A stretch of DNA of 35,398 bases, taken from Planctomycetaceae bacterium. Its GTDB lineage: Bacteria > Planctomycetota > Planctomycetia > Planctomycetales > Planctomycetaceae. Location of the stretch: assembly GCA_009691905.1 (NCBI GenBank), contig SIAF01000010.1, positions 1 through 35,398 of the forward strand, given 5' to 3'. The translations under genes were made by a program, and so were the position numbers. Shown here piece after piece: positions 17,668 through 26,696 of the stretch; the stretch's first letter is position 1; the number at the start of each line of letters is the position of its first letter. The notes under the pieces are model-generated. The model was not told where the DNA came from and did not search any database. It worked only from the letters and a program-made list of their open reading frames with translations.

Positions 17668-20220
17668 ATGCAACGTCGGGTCTTTATCAGTGCCGTCAGC
17701 GACGAGCTGAAGTCGTATCGCGTGCTCGTTGACCAGAAACTGCGGCTGCGCGGATATGAGCCGGTGGTTCAGGAGATTTTCGACCTCACCGATCAGGCGA
17801 TTCTCGACAAGCTGCGCGACAAGATCAGCGGCTGCGAGGCGGTCATCTGCCTGATCGGAGCGGCATACGGCGCTGAACCGATGCAACCGCCGGCGGGCGC
17901 ACCGCGGCGATCGTTCACGCAGTGGGAGTTCTTTCTCGCTCAGGAGCTGAAAAAGAACGTCTATCGCCTCGTTGCGACCGATGCGGCGCCCGTCGACCAC
18001 CCGAATGCCGAATCCGACGAGTTGCGGGCATTGCAGCAGACGTTTCGGGCCGATGTCACCGGCGATCGCGATTGGCGGTCATTCGCCAACCAGGCCGAGC
18101 TTCGGGCCGAGATTGCCGAGCTGCGGTTCCCCTGGGAGCCGGCCCGTGCCGGCGATTCCAAACCCCAGAACCTGCCGGCGAGCCTGGGAACCCTGTTCAA
18201 GGGACGCGACGAGTTTTTGAAGACGCTGCACGAGAGGCTGACGGCGGCCGCGGGACACGTCGCGGCGATCACCCCCCGGCACGCGATTCACGGGCTGGGA
18301 GGGGTCGGCAAGACGCAGTTGGCGGTCGAGTACGGCTGGCGGTATCGGGACGACTACACCGCGCTCTTGTACGTCTTCGCCGATTCGCCGCAGGCGCTGC
18401 TGGCCAATCTCGCCCGGCTGACCGGCGTGCTGCAGATCTCCGGGCTGGATCAGCAGGGGGACCCCGAACGGGCGCAGGGGGTGCTCGATTGGCTGCGGGA
18501 GCATCCCGGCTGGTACCTGGTGATCGACAACGTCGACACCCGCGAGGCGGTTCAGGGGGTGACCGCGACGCTCGATCGGCTTGTGGGGGGGCATGTGGTG
18601 ATCACCAGCCGCATCGCGCAGTGGCCCGACCTGGTCGAGCCGCTGGGGCTGGATGTGCTGGTCCCCGACGACGGCGTGGCCTACCTGCTCGAAGCGGCCC
18701 GGCAGCGCGACCGCGCGGCAGACGACGTCGACCAGGCGCGGGCCTTGGTCGGCCTGCTGGACGGGCTGGCATTAGCCCTGACGCAAAGCGCGGCGTACAT
18801 CAACAGGTACAAGATCGGGTTCGCCGAGTACCGCCGGCGCTGGCAATCGGGAGCCGAGCGGGTGCAGTCGTGGCACGATGCCAAAGCGATGACGTATCCC
18901 AGAAGCGTCGCCGTCACGTGGAACACGTCGGTCGAGCAACTTTCGGCCGGGGGCCGGCGATTGCTGGAGCTGTTGGCATGGCTGGCTCCCGAGCCGATCC
19001 CACGGGAGTTTCTGACGGGGATGAAGTCAGCGAATCCGCTGGATGAGGCGGGAGTCGACGCACCGGAAGAGATGCTGGCCGAACTGGCCGACCTGTCGCT
19101 GGTCAAGCTGACGGCGAACAGCGTGGAGGTGCATCGGCTGGTGCAGGAGATCACGCGCAACCAGGTCGCAGCAGATGAGCGTGCAGGCCGGGTCAAGGTG
19201 CTGCTGGCCTTGTTTGACGTCAATGAACTCGGAAATCCGACCGACCTCCAGACATGGCCCCGGTGGGAACCACTCGCGCCGCACCTGGCGGCACTGGTGG
19301 AACATGCCGACGCACTCGAAGTTGCCGAGGGGACCGCGCGATGGATGAACGGTCTCGGTTTGTATCTTGCTGAGCGAATCCGGTTAGTGGAAGCCGAACG
19401 GTTGTACCGGCGGGCGCTGGCGATCGACGAGCAAAGCTACGGTCCGAACCATTCCGATGTCGCCCGCGACCTCAACAACCTGGCTACATTGCTCCAGGCC
19501 ACGAACCGACTGGGGGAGGCGGAGCCGCTCATGCACCGCGTCGTTACGATCGTCGAGAAGAGTCTCGGCCAAGACCATCCGAATGTCGCTACGGCGCTCA
19601 ACAACCTGGCGCAGTTGCTCCAGGCCACGAATCGGCTGGGGGAGGCCGAGCCGCTCATGCGGCGGGCACTGGCGATCGACGAGCAGAGCCATGGTCCCGA
19701 CCATCCCAAAGTCGCCAGAGACCTCATTAACCTGGCTGCGTTGCTCCAGGACACGAACCGGTTGGGGGAGGCCGAGCCGCTCATGCGACGGGCGCTGGTG
19801 ATCGACGAGCAGAGCTATGGTCCCGACCATCCCGATGTCGCAAGAGCCCTCAACAACCTTGCGCAGTTGCTCCAGGCCACGAATCGGCTGGGGGAGGCCG
19901 AGCCGCTCATGCGGCGGGCGCTGGCGATCAACGAGCAAAGCTACGGTCCCGACCATCCCGATGTCGCAAGAGCCCTCAACAACCTTGCGCAGTTGCTCCA
20001 GGCCACGAATCGGCTGGGGGAGGCCGAGCCGCTCATGCGGCGTCATCTGGAGATCTTCCTGCAGTTCACGACCGCAACGGGCCATGAGCATCCCCACCTG
20101 CGTGACGCGGTCGCCAACTACACCGCACTCCTCGAAGAAATGGGCCGCACGCCGCACGAAGTCGAGGCCCGGCTCGCCGCGCTCACCCGGCAGTTCGGCA
20201 CGGGGGATAGTGGAGAGTAG
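17668..20220 (+). CDS. DUF4062 + NB-ARC (STAND NTPase) + TPR repeat protein
   Basis: MQRRVFISAVSDELKSYRVLVDQKLRLRG (DUF4062), AIHGLGGVGKTQLAVEYGWRY (Walker A), WYLVIDNVD (Walker B), ~6 kinesin-light-chain-like TPRs (42 aa). Confidence 0.92.
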   Translation: MQRRVFISAVSDELKSYRVLVDQKLRLRGYEPVVQEIFDLTDQAILDKLRDKISGCEAVICLIGAAYGAEPMQPPAGAPRRSFTQWEFFLAQELKKNVYRLVATDAAPVDHPNAESDELRALQQTFRADVTGDRDWRSFANQAELRAEIAELRFPWEPARAGDSKPQNLPASLGTLFKGRDEFLKTLHERLTAAAGHVAAITPRHAIHGLGGVGKTQLAVEYGWRYRDDYTALLYVFADSPQALLANLARLTGVLQISGLDQQGDPERAQGVLDWLREHPGWYLVIDNVDTREAVQGVTATLDRLVGGHVVITSRIAQWPDLVEPLGLDVLVPDDGVAYLLEAARQRDRAADDVDQARALVGLLDGLALALTQSAAYINRYKIGFAEYRRRWQSGAERVQSWHDAKAMTYPRSVAVTWNTSVEQLSAGGRRLLELLAWLAPEPIPREFLTGMKSANPLDEAGVDAPEEMLAELADLSLVKLTANSVEVHRLVQEITRNQVAADERAGRVKVLLALFDVNELGNPTDLQTWPRWEPLAPHLAALVEHADALEVAEGTARWMNGLGLYLAERIRLVEAERLYRRALAIDEQSYGPNHSDVARDLNNLATLLQATNRLGEAEPLMHRVVTIVEKSLGQDHPNVATALNNLAQLLQATNRLGEAEPLMRRALAIDEQSHGPDHPKVARDLINLAALLQDTNRLGEAEPLMRRALVIDEQSYGPDHPDVARALNNLAQLLQATNRLGEAEPLMRRALAINEQSYGPDHPDVARALNNLAQLLQATNRLGEAEPLMRRHLEIFLQFTTATGHEHPHLRDAVANYTALLEEMGRTPHEVEARLAALTRQFGTGDSGE
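19471..20042 (+). repeat. 126-bp tandem TPR-encoding repeats
   Basis: CTCAACAACCT-type units start at 19471, 19597, 19723, 19849, 19975; the last two agree almost perfectly. Confidence 0.95.
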
Positions 20221-20247
20221 ATAGTGGATGGTAGATAGTGGATGGTG
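20206..20247. repeat. 14-bp tandem repeat GATAGTGGATGGTA (three units)
   Basis: GATAGTGGAGAGTA / GATAGTGGATGGTA / GATAGTGGATGGTG; overlaps the STAND gene stop codon. Confidence 0.92.
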
Positions 20248-20326
20248 GCGGGGCGCGCAGTGGAGCTTTCCCGGCGGGGGCGTCCTGGGCAGAGTTTGGC
20301 GCGGCGTGAAAGGGCCGCATTCCTTC

Positions 20327-20479
20327 GGGTGCCACGGACAGCGACCAACGGGAGTCGTCCGTGCGTACGTCTCGTTGCGCTGCCAGTTCTCCCTCACGAC
20401 GTTCAGAATTCACTCAGGAAACGCACTCCGGTTTGCCACTCGCACGGACGACTCCCTTCGGTCGCTGTCCGTGGCACCC
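20327..20479. repeat. Long inverted repeat, 39-bp arms, 37/39 matching
   Basis: Arm 20327-20365 gggtgccacggacagcgaccaacgggagtcgtccgtgcg; arm 20441-20479 is its reverse complement except two loop positions. Confidence 0.93.
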
Positions 20480-20544
20480 GGCGCGGGGGAATCGTGGATA
20501 GTGGATCGTAACGGGACCGGTAGCGAAGCAGAGCTTCGGCGGGT

Positions 20545-20571
20545 GCGATCCCGAGCTGAAATTGGGATCGC
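20545..20571. repeat. Hairpin GCGATCCC-gagctgaaatt-GGGATCGC
   Basis: Perfect 8-bp arms, with flanking GGCGGGT/ACCCCGCC that can extend it. Confidence 0.65.
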
Positions 20572-20872
20572 TCTCACCCCGCCACCCAACGTTTCACAGC
20601 ATGACCGGGGTCCTGCCGATCGAAAGGACTTCGCTCCAACGCCTTGTCCCTGAGCTTCGTAGAACATCCCGGCGGATTGTCTCCCGTCTTTCGATCCGAT
20701 ACAAATGGGTTTTCTCCCCGTGTTTGTCGGTCGAACCCCGTTTCTCCCTGAAACCGGGGCTTGTCCCTGGAATCGGTCTCGTTCAGCGTCCTTACTTCCC
20801 GGCTGTGCCTTGAACTCTGTCGCTCTTTCCACCGCGGTTGAGGTTCCCTCGCAAGGGCCTTATCGGCTTTGG

Positions 20873-23227
20873 ATGAAACGCCGGCTGCCGCGGCCGGCCC
20901 TGTGTCTGGCTGCACTGTGGGGCCTGGTTGCGCTCGGCACGGCACCGCTGGCAGGTCAGGAACGCCCCCCGTCAACCGCGGAGACCTCCCCGGCCGGTAA
21001 TCACGGCATCGCCATCGAACGAATTGAGATCGGCCTGGCAGGTCACTACAAAGTCGGCGAATGGACGGCGCTGCGCCTCGTGGTCCGCGCTGCGACCCCG
21101 CAGCAGGTCTCGGTCGTTGTCGAAGCCCCCGATTCCGACGACAACCTCGCCCTGCTGCCCAGCCGCCTGTTCGATCTTCCGGCGAATGTGCCGACGCGGC
21201 TCGAATCCTGCTTCCGCACCGGGCGCCAGCACGGCGAATTGCGGATTCGACTGGTCGACCCGCAGGGGGGCCTGCTGCTCGAACGCCCGTTGCGGACGTC
21301 TGAAGATGAATCGGCGGTCTTGCGTCCCGCGCTGCGGCACGATGTGCCGCTGTGGGTCACGCTGCCCCAACTGCCCGACCTGGAGAGCGGGCCGGCGCGG
21401 GCCAGATCAGAAGCACGCAGCGCGGCGTTGCCGACGGCCGAGTCGAGCTACGAGCCGCAGGTCGCCCGGCTCCAATCGCTGGCAGAACTTCCCGAGCACC
21501 CCAAGGCGCTCGAATCGGTCGATATTCTTGTATTGCCGACGGCGCCGCGCGCTGACGGAGCCTCGCTGTTGGCGGGCATGACGGCCCAGCACGATCGGGT
21601 GTTGCACGACTGGGTTCGCGGGGGGGGACATTTGCTCGTGACAGTCGCTCAGGCGGCGAACGAGTATCGTGAGTCGCCGTTGGCAGCGTGGGTGCCGATC
21701 GAAGTCGCCGGTCGCGGATCGCTGCGACAGTTCACGGGGCTCGAGAGCTTCTCGGGAATTAGCGTGCCATTGCGGACTGGGGGATCGCAGCCGGTGGCGC
21801 GACTGGCGCCGCTGACGAACGGGAAGGCGATCGTCAAAGAAGGCAACGCCGTGCTGATCGCGGCCGCTCCCTACGGATTTGGCCGGGTCACGCTCGCCGG
21901 CATTGATCTCGAAACGCCGCCGTTTTCCACGTGGTCGGCACTGCCCAGCGTACTCCGAAAACTGGCGGGGGCGCCGGGCCGCGCGACGCAGCAGGCGGCG
22001 CGGCAGCCGAACCGGCAATTGTCGCAGACGGGAATCACCGACATCGCCACGCAATTGCAGACCGCTCGCGAGGATTTTCCGGCCGTGGCACGCCCCTCGC
22101 ATTGGTGGGTGATGGGCTTGTTGATCGCCTACCTGCTCGTCATCGGGCCGCTCGATTATTTTGTCGTGCATCGCTGGCTGCGGCGTCCGGAACTGACCTG
22201 GTTGACGTTTCCGCTGCTGGTGTGCCTGGGGGCGGGTGCCGCGACCTGGGGAGCGACGCGCGCCAATGCTCGCGGGCTGAAATTCAACCAGCTCGATCTG
22301 GTCGATTACGACGCGTCGACCAAATCGTGCCGCGGTCGCACCTGGATCTCGATTTACAGCCCCGAGAACCGGCGGTACGAAATCGCCGTCAAGCCGGGCC
22401 CAGTTAAACCCAGCACGGCCAAGCCGGGCACGGCCACACCAGTCACCCTGACCTGGAGTGGCGTTCCCGAGAATTCGGTCAGCGGCGTTTATCGTCCGGG
22501 GGGTGCGGGGGGAAGCCGGCGGGAATACGCTTTTTCGACCGACGCAACCCAGGTCGAGAACCTGCCGATCCTGCAGTGGTCCACAAAAAGCTTGTGCGCC
22601 ACCTGGGAATCGGACGTCGATTCGCCGCCGGTCGAGAGCCGCCTCGAAACCGCCGGTCCGGGACAAATTCGAGGGACCTTGACGCATCACCTGCCGGAAA
22701 CACTGGAAGACTGCCTGCTGATCGTCGGCGGCTGGGCGTATGCGCCGACACGCGCGAATGCCTCGATCGCGCCCGACGTTGCCTGGACGCCGGGGGGACC
22801 TCAAGGCCGGGCGCGCGATCTCAAGGCGCTGCTGACGGGTGAACGTCGCACCCGCAAGGAAAACGGCAAGCTTCAAACCGAAGTTTTGACCACCACCGCG
22901 CCGTACAATCCGTTCAACGTCAACCCGGTCGATCTGATCCAGATGATTTCGTTTCACCAGGTGGCCGGCGGCAGCGAATACACGGGGCTGGCAAACGCCG
23001 CGCTCCGCGACCTCGAACTGACGCACCTGATGAAACTCGGTCGCGGCATTCTGATCGGTCGCATCAAGTCGCCACAGGCGCAAGTTGCGATCGACGGCCA
23101 GACACCGACCCCCGCCGATGCGGCCGCATTCGTCAGGCTGATCGTGCCCGTGACCAATATCGAGCGGGCGCCGGCAGCGACAATTCCCAAAGCGGGTGAG
23201 CGAGAGCCGTCCGGCGTCTTGCAGTAA
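20873..23227 (+). CDS. Large exported/membrane hypothetical protein (possible glutamine-amidotransferase-like fold)
   Basis: Signal MKRRLPRPALCLAALWGLVALGTAPLAG; TM segment WVMGLLIAYLLVIGPLDYFVVHRWL; upstream ORF extension looks non-coding. Confidence 0.8.
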   Translation: MKRRLPRPALCLAALWGLVALGTAPLAGQERPPSTAETSPAGNHGIAIERIEIGLAGHYKVGEWTALRLVVRAATPQQVSVVVEAPDSDDNLALLPSRLFDLPANVPTRLESCFRTGRQHGELRIRLVDPQGGLLLERPLRTSEDESAVLRPALRHDVPLWVTLPQLPDLESGPARARSEARSAALPTAESSYEPQVARLQSLAELPEHPKALESVDILVLPTAPRADGASLLAGMTAQHDRVLHDWVRGGGHLLVTVAQAANEYRESPLAAWVPIEVAGRGSLRQFTGLESFSGISVPLRTGGSQPVARLAPLTNGKAIVKEGNAVLIAAAPYGFGRVTLAGIDLETPPFSTWSALPSVLRKLAGAPGRATQQAARQPNRQLSQTGITDIATQLQTAREDFPAVARPSHWWVMGLLIAYLLVIGPLDYFVVHRWLRRPELTWLTFPLLVCLGAGAATWGATRANARGLKFNQLDLVDYDASTKSCRGRTWISIYSPENRRYEIAVKPGPVKPSTAKPGTATPVTLTWSGVPENSVSGVYRPGGAGGSRREYAFSTDATQVENLPILQWSTKSLCATWESDVDSPPVESRLETAGPGQIRGTLTHHLPETLEDCLLIVGGWAYAPTRANASIAPDVAWTPGGPQGRARDLKALLTGERRTRKENGKLQTEVLTTTAPYNPFNVNPVDLIQMISFHQVAGGSEYTGLANAALRDLELTHLMKLGRGILIGRIKSPQAQVAIDGQTPTPADAAAFVRLIVPVTNIERAPAATIPKAGEREPSGVLQ

Positions 23228-23260
23228 ACCCGCTCTCTCTATCCTTTGCAGCGTGCCTTT

Positions 23261-24190
23261 GTGATTGAAACGCAAAAACTGACCAAGCGCTACGGCGACC
23301 TGATCGCCGTCAACCAGGTCGATCTCAAACTCGACGCAGGCGACGTGTTCGGGTTCATCGGCCCGAACGGGTCGGGCAAAACAACCACGATGCGGATGCT
23401 GGCCACGCTGCTCAACCCCGATTACGGCGAAGCCTACGTCTGCGGCATGTCGATCTACACGCATCCGCAGGAAATCCGCCGGCTGGTCGGTTTCATGCCC
23501 GACTTTTACGGGGTTTACGATGACATGAAAGTCATCGAGTATCTTGAGTTCTTCGCCGCTGCGTATCGCATCAACGGCCCCCATCGCCGCAAGGTCTGCG
23601 AAGAAAAGCTGGAACTGGTCGATATGACCTTCAAGCGCGACGCGATGGTCAACCAGCTTTCGCGCGGCCAGACGCAGCGAATCGGACTGGCGCGCGTGCT
23701 GCTGCACGAACCGCAGGTGCTGCTGCTCGACGAGCCGGCCAGCGGCCTCGACCCGCGGGCGCGCATCGAGATCAGGCGGCTGTTGAAGCGGCTGGGCGAG
23801 ATGCGTAAGACCGTGATGGTCTCCAGCCACATTCTGCCCGAGCTGGCCGACGTCTGTAACAAGGTGGGAATGATCGAAAAGGGCGAATTGTTCGTCAACG
23901 GGCGGGTCGAAGAGGTCATGCAGCTGGTGCGACAGGCGATTATCCTGCACGTCAAGGTCACCGGCGACGCCGAACGAGCCGCTAAGCTGATCGAGCCGCA
24001 CGACGACGTCGCCAAAGTCGAAGTCCGCCCCGAGTCGCTGATTGTCGTCACGCTGAACAAAGGGGTTCACGACTACAGTTTCCTGTCGGAACTGTTGCAC
24101 AATGCCGGCCATCGCCTGACATTGTTTCGCGAAGAAGAACTGAACCTCGAAACCGCGTTTATGGAACTGACGCGCGGTCTCGTGCAGTGA
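23261..24190 (+). CDS. ABC transporter ATP-binding protein
   Basis: FGFIGPNGSGKTTTMRML Walker A, LSRGQTQRIGLAR signature, VLLLDEPASGLDP Walker B; GTG (23261) or TTG (23246) start. Confidence 0.93.
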   Translation: MIETQKLTKRYGDLIAVNQVDLKLDAGDVFGFIGPNGSGKTTTMRMLATLLNPDYGEAYVCGMSIYTHPQEIRRLVGFMPDFYGVYDDMKVIEYLEFFAAAYRINGPHRRKVCEEKLELVDMTFKRDAMVNQLSRGQTQRIGLARVLLHEPQVLLLDEPASGLDPRARIEIRRLLKRLGEMRKTVMVSSHILPELADVCNKVGMIEKGELFVNGRVEEVMQLVRQAIILHVKVTGDAERAAKLIEPHDDVAKVEVRPESLIVVTLNKGVHDYSFLSELLHNAGHRLTLFREEELNLETAFMELTRGLVQ

Positions 24191-24214
24191 CGGCCGGCCC
24201 CGCCTTTACCGGCC

Positions 24215-25174
24215 ATGAGCAAGACCCTACTGGAATACGCCGACTGGCTCGACGAGCGGAACCTGCTGTGGCCCGCCGCACCCCAACCCGTCCCCGCCAA
24301 AGCCACCCCGTACCTGCCGCCTCTGCCCGAGGTGCGCGCGGTGACCTGGAGTGTGTACGGCACGCTGCTGTTGATCGCCGACGGGCGACTTCTGCCCAGC
24401 ATCGCCGAGCCAATCCGCATGGAGGTCGCACTCGAAAAGACCATCCACGAATTCAACATGTGGAACAGCATGTACCGCAAGCCGGGCGCTCCGTGGGAGT
24501 ACATGCTCCAGCAGTTTCGAAGTCTGGTCGAAATCCAGCGGCTGACCGGGGCGGCCCGCAAGGGTGAGGCGGCTGAAGTCAACTTGCCGCGCGTATGGCG
24601 CACGTTGATCGAACGCCTGCAACACAAAGACTATGCCTGGGACGAAGACGAGTTGGGCGACATCGACGAATTCAGCGAAAAGGTGGCCTATTTTTTTCAG
24701 TCGTGCCTGCAGGGACTTCAAGCGGCCCCCAATGCGCGGGCCGCTTTGGCCCACATTCGCCGATCGGGCTGCCGGCAGGGGCTGGTCGCCGATGGCCAGG
24801 TGTTCACGCTGACTCAAATCCTGCGGGCGCTGCGACGCGGCGTTAAAACCCCTTCGCTGACGAAACTGTTTTCGCCCGGATGCGTCAGTTTGTCGTACCA
24901 GTTCGGCGTCAGGCAACCGGCCGAATCGCTGTTCGAGGCGTGCCTCGCCAGTCTGCAGCGCGAGGGCATTTCTGCCGCCCAGACGCTGCACGTCGCCTCC
25001 CGCTTGCGGGACGAACTGGGCCCGGCGAAACGGCTCGGAATGCGCACCGCTCTCTATGCCGGCGATCGGCACAGCCTCGAAGCAACCCCCGCCGAGGTCG
25101 CCGACTCGGCCCTGCGGCCTGACCGCATCTTGACCGACCTGCGGCAGATTCGTCAAATAGTGCGTAGTGGGTGA
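24215..25174 (+). CDS. HAD-fold-like protein with degenerate catalytic motifs
   Basis: VRAVTWSVYGTLLL aligns by eye to HAD motif I (xFDxYGTLL); VASRLRDELGPAKRLGMRTALY aligns to HAD motif IV (VGDSxxxDxxGAKxxGMxT). Confidence 0.65.
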   Translation: MSKTLLEYADWLDERNLLWPAAPQPVPAKATPYLPPLPEVRAVTWSVYGTLLLIADGRLLPSIAEPIRMEVALEKTIHEFNMWNSMYRKPGAPWEYMLQQFRSLVEIQRLTGAARKGEAAEVNLPRVWRTLIERLQHKDYAWDEDELGDIDEFSEKVAYFFQSCLQGLQAAPNARAALAHIRRSGCRQGLVADGQVFTLTQILRALRRGVKTPSLTKLFSPGCVSLSYQFGVRQPAESLFEACLASLQREGISAAQTLHVASRLRDELGPAKRLGMRTALYAGDRHSLEATPAEVADSALRPDRILTDLRQIRQIVRSG

Positions 25175-25269
25175 GTGAGCGGGGGCGTGTGCAACCGGGC
25201 ACTCGGCTGCGCCTCGCGGCTAAACGGTGTTGGCGAACTTTAAACTTTAACCTTCAAGCGTTTTTTGGC

Positions 25270-25773
25270 ATGCCCCCCCCTGCTTTGTACGATTTGAGCA
25301 AGATCGACTTCAGCAAACCGCTGTATGACATCGACGCCATCCGCCGCGTGAACCTGCAGCGGAACCAGATGGAGCACCTTACGGCGGTCGTGTATGTCGA
25401 TACCGAACACCATGGTCTGGTCGGTTACAAAGATGTCACCGAAGACGAATTCTGGATCGCCGGACACATGCCCGGTTTTCCACTGATGCCCGGCGTGATC
25501 ATGTGCGAGGCGGCCGCGCAACTGGCCGGGTTCTACGCCAGGAAATTCAAGTTGCTGGGGGGTGACTTCGTCGGGTTCGGCGGAATGGACGAAATTCGGT
25601 TTCGCGGTCCGGTCTTTCCCAATAGCCGGTTGATCTTGCTCGTGCGACTGACGAGCCTGCGGCCCAACCGCCGCGCGACCTTCGACTTCCAGGGGATCGT
25701 CGACGACCGGATGGTATTCACAGGGGCGATGATCGGCGTCCCCATCAGCCGCGACCAGAAAATCGAGGTCTGA
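25270..25773 (+). CDS. 3-hydroxyacyl-ACP dehydratase FabZ-like (hotdog fold)
   Basis: GHMPGFPLMPGVIMCEAAAQLAGF motif; start chosen at MPPPALYDLSKIDF. Confidence 0.87.
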   Translation: MPPPALYDLSKIDFSKPLYDIDAIRRVNLQRNQMEHLTAVVYVDTEHHGLVGYKDVTEDEFWIAGHMPGFPLMPGVIMCEAAAQLAGFYARKFKLLGGDFVGFGGMDEIRFRGPVFPNSRLILLVRLTSLRPNRRATFDFQGIVDDRMVFTGAMIGVPISRDQKIEV

Positions 25774-25847
25774 GAGCCGGCAGCAATGCGGGCCCGACGC
25801 ATTCGAGAGCTCCGATCGGCGATCTCTTTTTTCAACACAGTTTCAAA

Positions 25848-26474
<627 letters not shown>

Positions 26475-26516
26475 AACGGGCCGCAGCTTTGTTCGATGAC
26501 GGTAAGCGCCGTCTGT

Positions 26517-26588
26517 GTTTCGCCGCGTCGCTTGCGACTCGCGTTTGCGCGATTCACGAAACGCGCCGAGCAAGCTCGGCGGCGAAAC
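26517..26588. repeat. 72-bp cloverleaf-like paired-hairpin element
   Basis: Outer stem GTTTCGCCGC (26517-26526)/GCGGCGAAAC (26579-26588); hairpins GTCGC-TT-GCGAC, CGCGTTT/AAACGCG and GCCGAGC-AA-GCTCGGC. Confidence 0.88.
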
Positions 26589-26633
26589 GGGTGCACCAAG
26601 ACTAAAAGTCACTCAAAACTTCGCCTGCCTGTC

Positions 26634-26650
26634 GCGTGGCGAGGCCACGC
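26634..26650. terminator. Hairpin GCGTGGC-GAG-GCCACGC downstream of the minus-strand membrane gene
   Basis: Perfect 7-bp stem, 3-nt loop, no T-run; terminator or REP-like. Confidence 0.4.
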
Positions 26651-26696
26651 CACACTCCCAGGTTGACGTTGTCGCTCACGAACCGCACGCTGCCCC

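Noticed and set aside
19471-20042. Considered as a CRISPR array
   Set aside because: The period is 126 bp and in frame, encoding TPRs; no short direct repeats with unique spacers.
19384-20397. 337-aa minus-strand repetitive ORF
   Set aside because: Antisense of the TPR repeats; its repeats only mirror the 126-bp coding repeats.
21407-24112. 901-aa minus-strand ORF
   Set aside because: Antisense to two well-supported plus-strand genes (784-aa membrane protein and ABC ATPase); composition is Arg/Gln/His-rich as expected from the antisense frame of GC-rich coding DNA.
26517-26588. Considered as a tRNA gene because of size and cloverleaf fold
   Set aside because: No conserved T-loop (GTTCRANNC), D-loop or anticodon arm geometry; arms are perfect palindromes with 2-nt loops, as in REP-type DNA.
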